Origin: Rouxiella badensis
GTDB lineage: Bacteria > Pseudomonadota > Gammaproteobacteria > Enterobacterales > Enterobacteriaceae
Assembly (NCBI GenBank): GCA_026967495.1
Contig: CP114060.1
Location: 2,480,001 to 2,544,000, forward strand
DNA: 64,000 nt
Direction of reading: 5' to 3'
In this document: positions 58,805-64,000 of the stretch, one piece after another
How the letters are laid out: every line of letters starts with the position of its first letter
How positions within the stretch are numbered: the stretch's first letter is position 1
Position numbers and translations under genes: made by a program
Notes under the pieces: model-generated
What the model saw: the letters and a program-made list of their open reading frames with translations, nothing else
Database searches by the model: none
Told to the model about the DNA's origin: nothing

Positions 58805-61800
58805 ACAGTAATAGATCCAAAAGGGCATTTAATCTTTCGGCCTGGGCGCTTAACCATCAGCAAGTGGTCACATTTTTCATGCTGCTATTGTTGGCCGCGG
58901 GGAGTTGGGGGTATGAAAATCTTAATCGTAACGAAGACCCGGCGTTTACTATAAAGACTGCTGTAGTTTCGGCTCAGTGGCCTGGAGCCAATGTTCATGA
59001 CACCGTTAATCTTGTCACCGATGTGCTGGAGAAGAAGTTACAAGAAATTCCTCACCTTGATTATGTCGAAAGCAACACGCGGGCAGGGCAGTCAGTTATA
59101 TTTGTTTATTTGCGAGAGGACACTCCGCCAGCCTCCGTACCCGATATCTGGTATCAGGTGCGCAAAAAAATGCAGGATATTTCTTCCTCGCTCCCTGCCG
59201 GTGTCCTGGCACCTACCGTCAACGATGAGTTTGACGACACTTTCGGCACAATTTATGGGTTTACTGCGGAGGGTTTTACAGAAAGAGAATTGCGCGACAG
59301 AGTGGAGGCCATTCAACGCAGTCTGATGTCATTGCCCAATATAGGGAAAATCAGTCTACTGGGTGTGCAAGAAGAACAAATGGTCGTTGCTTTTTCACCG
59401 GGCCAGCTTGCGGGAATGGGGATCACCCTGCAACAAATCTCTGATGCCTTGAAGCAACAAAACGCAGTAGTACCCAGCGGCACGCTGCGCGGCGATCGTG
59501 AAAACATTACGTTCCATGTGAGCGGGGCGCTGAGTACGCAGCAAAGCCTGAAAGAGATAACGTTGCATGTTGACGGGCGTTACATCCCCTTAACTGATAT
59601 TGCCTCGATTAGCCGGCAGGTTGCCGAGCCGCCGTCTCCGGCCTTCAGAGTTAACGGGCATCCTGCGATTGGCATGGCAATCTCAATGGCCAAAACGGGC
59701 AATATGCTCAGTTTTGGCCGTGAGTCTCAACCTGCGAATGAACGCTATTCGACATGCCCTTCCTCACGGTATCGAGATGACTACGGTTGCCGACCAGTCC
59801 GCTGTTGTAAAGCAGGCGGTAAACGGATTCATTAGAGTGTTGGTAGAAGCCGTTATTATCGTTTTGGCTGTCTCTTTTATATCTTTGGGAACTCGGGCCG
59901 GGACTCGTCGTTGCCACGGCTATTCCATTGGTACTGGCCATAACGTTTATTGGCATGATGCTAACAGGGATTGGGAACCAGCGTATTTCACTGGGGGCAC
60001 TGATTATCGCGCTGGGACTCATGGTTGATGACGCGATGATCACTGTTGAGGCAATGATTTCCAGAATGGAGGCAGGAGATAGCCGCTGGCACGCGGCGAC
60101 TTACGCCTTTGAGACTACCGCCTTTCCCATGCTGACCGGTACGCTTGTAATGATTGCCGGATTTATTCCAGTGGGTTTTGCTGCATCCAGCGCGGGTGAG
60201 TATTGCTTTTCACTGTTTGCCGTAGTTCTGATTTCACTTTTAAGTTCCTGGGCCGTTGCGGTTTTATTTTCGCCCTTAATCGGCACTTGGATCTTATCGC
60301 CAAAAATAAAATCACACAGTGGCTCCCCCGGAAGACTGCTTCATTTTTATCAACGAATAGTAGACGCCACTTTGGCTCACCGTGGCCTGACTCTTTTCAT
60401 TGCCGTTTTTCTGCTCGGGCTATCAGCTTATGGCACCACCTTTATGCAGGGGAGTTCTTTCCAGCCTCCGACAGGCCAGAACTGCTGGTGAGCCTGACGC
60501 TTCCTGCCAATGCATCGCAGGTAGAAACATCCAGGCAAACAAGCAGATTGGAAGATTGGCTGAAGAAGAATCGATACGTTGATCACTTCTCAAGCTATGT
60601 CGGTTCTGGGGCTGTAAGATTCTATTTACCCATGGAGGTTTTACTGGATAATGAAAATACATCCCAGCTAGTCGTTGTAGCTAGAAACCTGAAAGACAGA
60701 GACAGGCTTCAGCAGCAGTTAAATTCACATCTTGCTCTAGATTTCAGAGATATCACGACGCGAGTGTCGCCGCTTGAACTTGGGCCACCCGTTGGATGGC
60801 CGCTTAAATATCGCATCAGTGGACCAGACTACAACGAGGTTCGCCAGCTAGCACAGCATCTTGAGGCTATCGTAGGCAACAGTAACTTGACGCGAGAGGT
60901 GAATCTTACTGCCGGAGAACCCGAGCGTGTCGTCACGCTTGAGGTTAATCAAACGGCTGCCCGTGCCGCCGGTGTATCTTCCGAGAGCCTGTCGGAGGTG
61001 CTAAATACTGTTTGGTCAGGAAGCGTGGTGACTACCCTGCGTGATAACAATAGGTTAATTGACGTGGTATTAAGATCCAATGACCATGAGAGACTCGATT
61101 TGGATACGCTTGCCAATCTGAAGGTAACATCGACCAACGGGGGCAAAGTCCCAATAAGTCAGGTGGCAACGTTGAGATGGGGCGTGAGTGACCCGATTAT
61201 CTGGCGCAGGCAGCGATTGCCTTTCATCACAGTGCAAACCGACTTGGCACCTGGTATGCAAGCCGAGTCGGTTTCAAAGCAACTCTCTCCTATGGTAGAC
61301 AAACTGCGCCGTTCGCTTCCTGAAGGCTATAACATTGAAGAGGGAGGCACTGTTGCTGAATCAGCCAAAGGGAACAATTCAGTTTACGCAGTGTTGCCAA
61401 TAACTTTATTCGTCATGCTGGTATTGCTAATGATTCAACTGCAAAGTATTTCCCGCATGCTTGTCGCTTTGCTTATGGCTCCCTTTGCCCTAATTGGCAT
61501 CGTGCTTGCGATGCTACCCAGCGGAACGCCGATGGGTTTTGTGGCTTTGTTGGGTATCATTGCATTGTCAGGGATGATTATTCGCAATGCCGTTATTCTT
61601 ATTAGTGAGGTCGACAGTAATTTCCGTGAAGGGATGGCGCAACAAAACGCAATCGTCAGCGCTGCCCTTCACCGTTCGCGGCCGATTCTGTTGACTGCTT
61701 CAGCGGCAATTTTAGGGATGATCCCTATCTCGGAGCAGGTTTTTGGGGGCCAATGGCCTACGCCATCATCGGAGGCTTGTTTGTTGCCACGCTCATTACA

Positions 61801-61875
61801 CTGACTGTGTTGCCTGCATCAATAAGTGTCGTTATGGAAGTTGAGCTGAAATGGAAAAATAAACACGCTGACTAA
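58801..61875 (+). CDS. RND multidrug-type efflux pump (inner membrane), four frameshifts
   Basis: Proton-driven resistance-nodulation-division transporter. N-terminal VTFFMLLLLAAGSWGYENLN and NEDPAFTIKTAVVSAQWPGA, helix 4 LGALIIALGLMVDDAMITVE (paired Asp proton relay), the second porter domain from FFPASDRPELLVSLTLP, and C-terminal GFVALLGIIALSGMIIRNAV then RPILLTASAAILGMIPIS are all standard. Shifts lie near 59718, 59889, 60450 and 61741-61745; correction gives about 1,024 residues, full length. The final residues are VVMEVELKWKNKHAD. It is nearer to the single-adaptor TriC/VexF-like branch than to AcrB. Its substrates are unknown. Confidence 0.85.
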
Positions 61876-61915
61876 AGTATGAAATAGTATCCAGAGTGCC
61901 AGACTTAATAATAAT

Positions 61916-62057
61916 GGCACTGTTGCAAAGTTATTGATGAGTTAGCCTTTCGTGTTATTGAAAAGTCTTATCTTTCAATGATTCTGCTCACCAGGCGCAT
62001 CGCGTCCGTTGACCTTTACGTAGGTTTCATCGAGATGCCATGAGCCAGAAGCGGACT
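61916..62057 (-). mobile_element. IS6/IS26-like element, inverted remnant copy 2
   Basis: The terminal repeat GGCACTGTTGCAAA is intact at 61916-61929, followed by the inverse complement of the copy 1 transposase end. It then jumps, through an internal deletion of more than 300 bases, to the segment coding WHLDETYVKVNG. The other end is missing. With copy 1 it brackets the RND/two-component segment with both right ends facing inwards. Confidence 0.8.
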
Positions 62058-62136
62058 AAGGTAGTACCGTATTTACATAAAGAGTATTGTTTAAAATCAA
62101 TCGATTTGATGAGTTAACTTCTCAAGGATTAAAATA

Positions 62137-62628
62137 ATGCCACTGCCGGAAAGAATGAGACCAGGCAAAGTCAGTAGTAATAAAATTAATGAACTTTCAA
62201 AAAGTGCTGAAATGATACTTTCTAAAATTGATGGAGGCTCTGTTCAAGAAGATCCCATATTAGTAACCATGATGGGCGAATGGAACAACCAGGTTGTATA
62301 TCCCTATACTTTTTCTGATTTCAGAGATTTTTCCTCCTGGACCCGTGCCAGGGAATTTACCAGGATGGCCTTTAATCTGGAGAGGTTTTACCCAGACTAT
62401 ACCTGGAGCGAATTGATTCAAACAATCAAATTTATATGTGACTCCGAGGGCAAAGAATCCGAACAAAACTTTGCTCTTTCATTACTTGAGAGGAATTTTA
62501 ACGGTAATCCATCTGATCTTATTTTTTGGCCAGATAGTTGGTTCCAGAATCCTGAGATGTTACATGTTGATCTCAGTGTTGACGAGATTGCTGGGTACTT
62601 GATGGCTATACATCAAAATGACGAGTAA
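62137..62628 (+). CDS. Hypothetical protein
   Basis: 163 residues, soluble, acidic, not recognised. Helix-rich, with SSWTRAREFTRMAFNLERFY, PDYTWSELIQTIKFICDSEG and HVDLSVDEIAGYLMAIHQND near the end. Lone, small, acidic, AT-rich genes of this kind next to IS remnants are often immunity or toxin-linked proteins, but nothing here shows that. The frame is intact; ribosome site AAGGATT is modest. Confidence 0.6.
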   Translation: MPLPERMRPGKVSSNKINELSKSAEMILSKIDGGSVQEDPILVTMMGEWNNQVVYPYTFSDFRDFSSWTRAREFTRMAFNLERFYPDYTWSELIQTIKFICDSEGKESEQNFALSLLERNFNGNPSDLIFWPDSWFQNPEMLHVDLSVDEIAGYLMAIHQNDE

Positions 62629-62629
62629 G

Positions 62630-62712
62630 AGCCGACGTCCGCTCCTCGCTCACAGCAGCCCTTGTGCGTTGCCTTGGGCCGCTTTTTGCAAAAAGTGGAC
62701 GTTGCTATCACC
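62630..62712. repeat. Intergenic AGCGGAC-type repeat, copy E
   Basis: GACGTCCGCTCCTCGCTCAC, then GGGCCGCTTTTTGCAAAAAG and TGGACGTTGCTATC. Related to the copies at 46184 and 50985. Confidence 0.4.
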
Positions 62713-62812
62713 TCAATGTATTAATCATTGGATGCAAATCATACCTAAGGTTAGAAAATGAGTCGTACTAACAATGCCATTAGCAACCTCACATCAACTT
62801 TCAATCCGACGG

Positions 62813-63448
62813 TTATCTTGTATATCCGTACAAATTAATCCGGCCAGACAAATATTCACCTAAATAGACTTCACTAATTTTATTGAAGCCTTGCTCTGCG
62901 ATTTTAGATTCTAACCACTCTCTGTCTTTATTAATTATCTCAAGCAAGTCATGGTTTGCTAATCCATCCACTATTATCGGATAACGAATGTTCTCATCGC
63001 CACTTTGAATAATAGTTAACTGCCCATTTTGCTCAAGCACTACGCGCTTGAGTTGTTCAACTTCATATATACCGTTAGCTCTTAATTTAAACATTAAATC
63101 ATGGGCCGAAACGCCATTCCTTAAACACTCTTTAACATCTACACTGCCGTTGTGCACTAATGTAATCGGTTTCCCATCAATAATATGCTTAAGAAAACGG
63201 TTATTTTCCTTTAAAAACTTGAGAATGAAAACCAGCAATGTCCAGATGATTAACACCAGTACAAATTGCAGCACAGTTATCGATTCATTATAGATAACGC
63301 CACCGATAATTCCGCCTAATACGTAGTTTTGAACCTGATCCATTGCAGAGGATGGGGCTAAGTTTCCTTTCCCCATCAGATTTATTTGTACAATCAGGCA
63401 AAGTATTCCTAGCCCTAATTTTATTATTATCGGTGTATAGATAGGCAT
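62813..63448 (-). CDS. DUF421 (YetF-like) membrane protein
   Basis: 211 residues. Three hydrophobic segments at the N-terminus (IIIKLGLGILCLIVQINLMG; VLQFVLVLIIWTLLVFILKF) precede the cytoplasmic YetF domain (KPITLVHNGSVDVKECLRNG; LKRVVLEQNGQLTIIQSGDE). DUF421 proteins are inner-membrane and often stress or sporulation linked. The DUF3290 gene lies 11 bases upstream, so the two are one operon; this pairing is common. Confidence 0.82.
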   Translation of the reverse strand: MPIYTPIIIKLGLGILCLIVQINLMGKGNLAPSSAMDQVQNYVLGGIIGGVIYNESITVLQFVLVLIIWTLLVFILKFLKENNRFLKHIIDGKPITLVHNGSVDVKECLRNGVSAHDLMFKLRANGIYEVEQLKRVVLEQNGQLTIIQSGDENIRYPIIVDGLANHDLLEIINKDREWLESKIAEQGFNKISEVYLGEYLSGRINLYGYTR

Positions 63449-63459
63449 GTAGTCCCTCG

Positions 63460-63903
63460 TTATTTTATAATGGTAATGTCCGGGTTAATTAACCCGATCC
63501 TGACTAAGCTGTAAGTGTTTTGATCTGCGCTTAAATTTACGCGATAATAGTTATCATTAATCTTAACAATCACACCATCAGATAATTGCACTGAACTGGA
63601 AAGGATAGCATCAACCCCTACATTCTTTTCCCTGGCGAGGAGTTTTACAAAATTAACCATTTGCGATGATTGAGAGTGTATATTTTCACTATTTGCGTAG
63701 TCTGAGTATTGAACGCCGGAAATAAACAGCAAAAACAAGAAGGCGATAATCGTTAAGTCTCGATATTTAGTCTGTAGACGATGACGCATATACAGGCTGA
63801 ATACGACAACTAAAACAAACAGAGTGCTAAAAATAATCGCATACTTGAAGTAATCATTTAAATTAGACTGCGTTTGCAGGTAGTTTATACCATAAAAATT
63901 CAT
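63460..63903 (-). CDS. DUF3290 membrane protein
   Basis: 147 residues. It starts MNFYGINYLQTQSNLNDYFK, has two transmembrane segments (YAIIFSTLFVLVVVFSLYMR; LTIIAFLFLLFISGVQY) and ends in a small soluble domain (VGVDAILSSSVQLSDGVIVK, NDNYYRVNLSADQNTYSLVR). This is DUF3290, the usual partner of DUF421. It is the first gene of the pair; its promoter should lie in the AT-rich 63904-64000. Confidence 0.82.
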   Translation of the reverse strand: MNFYGINYLQTQSNLNDYFKYAIIFSTLFVLVVVFSLYMRHRLQTKYRDLTIIAFLFLLFISGVQYSDYANSENIHSQSSQMVNFVKLLAREKNVGVDAILSSSVQLSDGVIVKINDNYYRVNLSADQNTYSLVRIGLINPDITIIK

Positions 63904-64000
63904 GTAGTAATCATCTTGGTTGTTAAGGCTCTATTTTTTATAATTATAGTCAAGTATTGTCAATTATCTTTCTCATTTTCAATCTTTTAACAACCGTACA

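Noticed and set aside
1..64000. CRISPR arrays, rRNA genes and prophage genes
   Set aside because: I saw no regularly spaced direct repeats, no rRNA sequence and no capsid, tail or integrase genes in the window.

Overview
The window looks like chromosomal DNA of a Gram-negative enterobacterium (order Enterobacterales; the genus cannot be fixed from this sequence alone). The evidence is a YaiL protein close to the E. coli one, tRNA-Asn(GUU) genes, a salmochelin (iro) locus, Fur-like operators, an AaeXAB-like efflux operon and IS6/IS110 insertion sequences of enterobacterial type. Coding density is ordinary to about 38 kb. Beyond that the window becomes a patchwork of accessory genes, IS remnants and gene tails.

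Layout. 0-3.6 kb: the tail of a sugar-phosphate isomerase, an RbtT-like sugar/polyol transporter and a periplasmic beta-propeller lactonase. 3.6-10 kb: two nearly identical 153-bp tRNA-Asn units bracket an Ldh2-type dehydrogenase with a divergent LysR regulator, an amidohydrolase with a divergent ACS-type MFS transporter, and yaiL. 10.1-20.5 kb: a complete salmochelin system with iroD divergent from iroB-iroC and a convergent iroE/iroN pair; iroN has a clear Fur box. This order differs from the classical iroBCDE/iroN. 20.7-25.4 kb: a methyltransferase, LysR/MFS pair, universal stress protein and a siderophore-interacting flavoprotein. 25.6-32.4 kb: the most interesting block, a class II microcin-type locus. 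It has a TolA-domain lipoprotein behind a 46-bp palindrome, a CvaB-like C39-peptidase ABC exporter and a CvaA-like adaptor on the minus strand. On either side lies one of two diverged copies of a cassette encoding a double-glycine precursor peptide, a shared leader element and a candidate small ORF. 32.4-38.2 kb: a Rob-like regulator and an AaeXAB-like efflux operon flanked by two IclR-type regulators. 38.2-44 kb: a kinase tail, DUF4142 and CsbD-like stress proteins, and a chitin-active LPMO lying between inverted halves of an IS6-family transposase, then an IS110 remnant. 44-51.7 kb: LysR/aldo-keto reductase, MarR-GNAT fusion behind a 41-bp perfect palindrome, GlxA-type regulator, hydrolases, cupin and HAD proteins. 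52-62 kb: an IS110 element, then an IS6 copy and an inverted IS6 remnant bracketing MipA, an AdeRS-like two-component system and an RND pump. 62-64 kb: an unknown protein and a DUF421/DUF3290 pair.

A pervasive oddity is that over twenty genes are broken by one-base indels, most of them inside or beside short homopolymer runs. The rest of each gene, including its catalytic motifs, is well preserved. This pattern favours base-calling error over mass pseudogenisation. Reconstructed lengths (net base change applied) are given for each gene, and they usually match the family length. True decay (internal deletions, several stops, missing ends) is seen mainly in the IS remnants and the gene tails.

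How the genes work together: IroB and IroC would make and export salmochelin, IroN would import the ferric form, IroE and IroD would hydrolyse it, and the SIP flavoprotein could reduce the iron. The microcin-type exporter would cleave and secrete the two double-glycine peptides. The peptides lack the serine-rich tail of siderophore-linked microcins, so a link between the two systems is only a neighbourhood inference.
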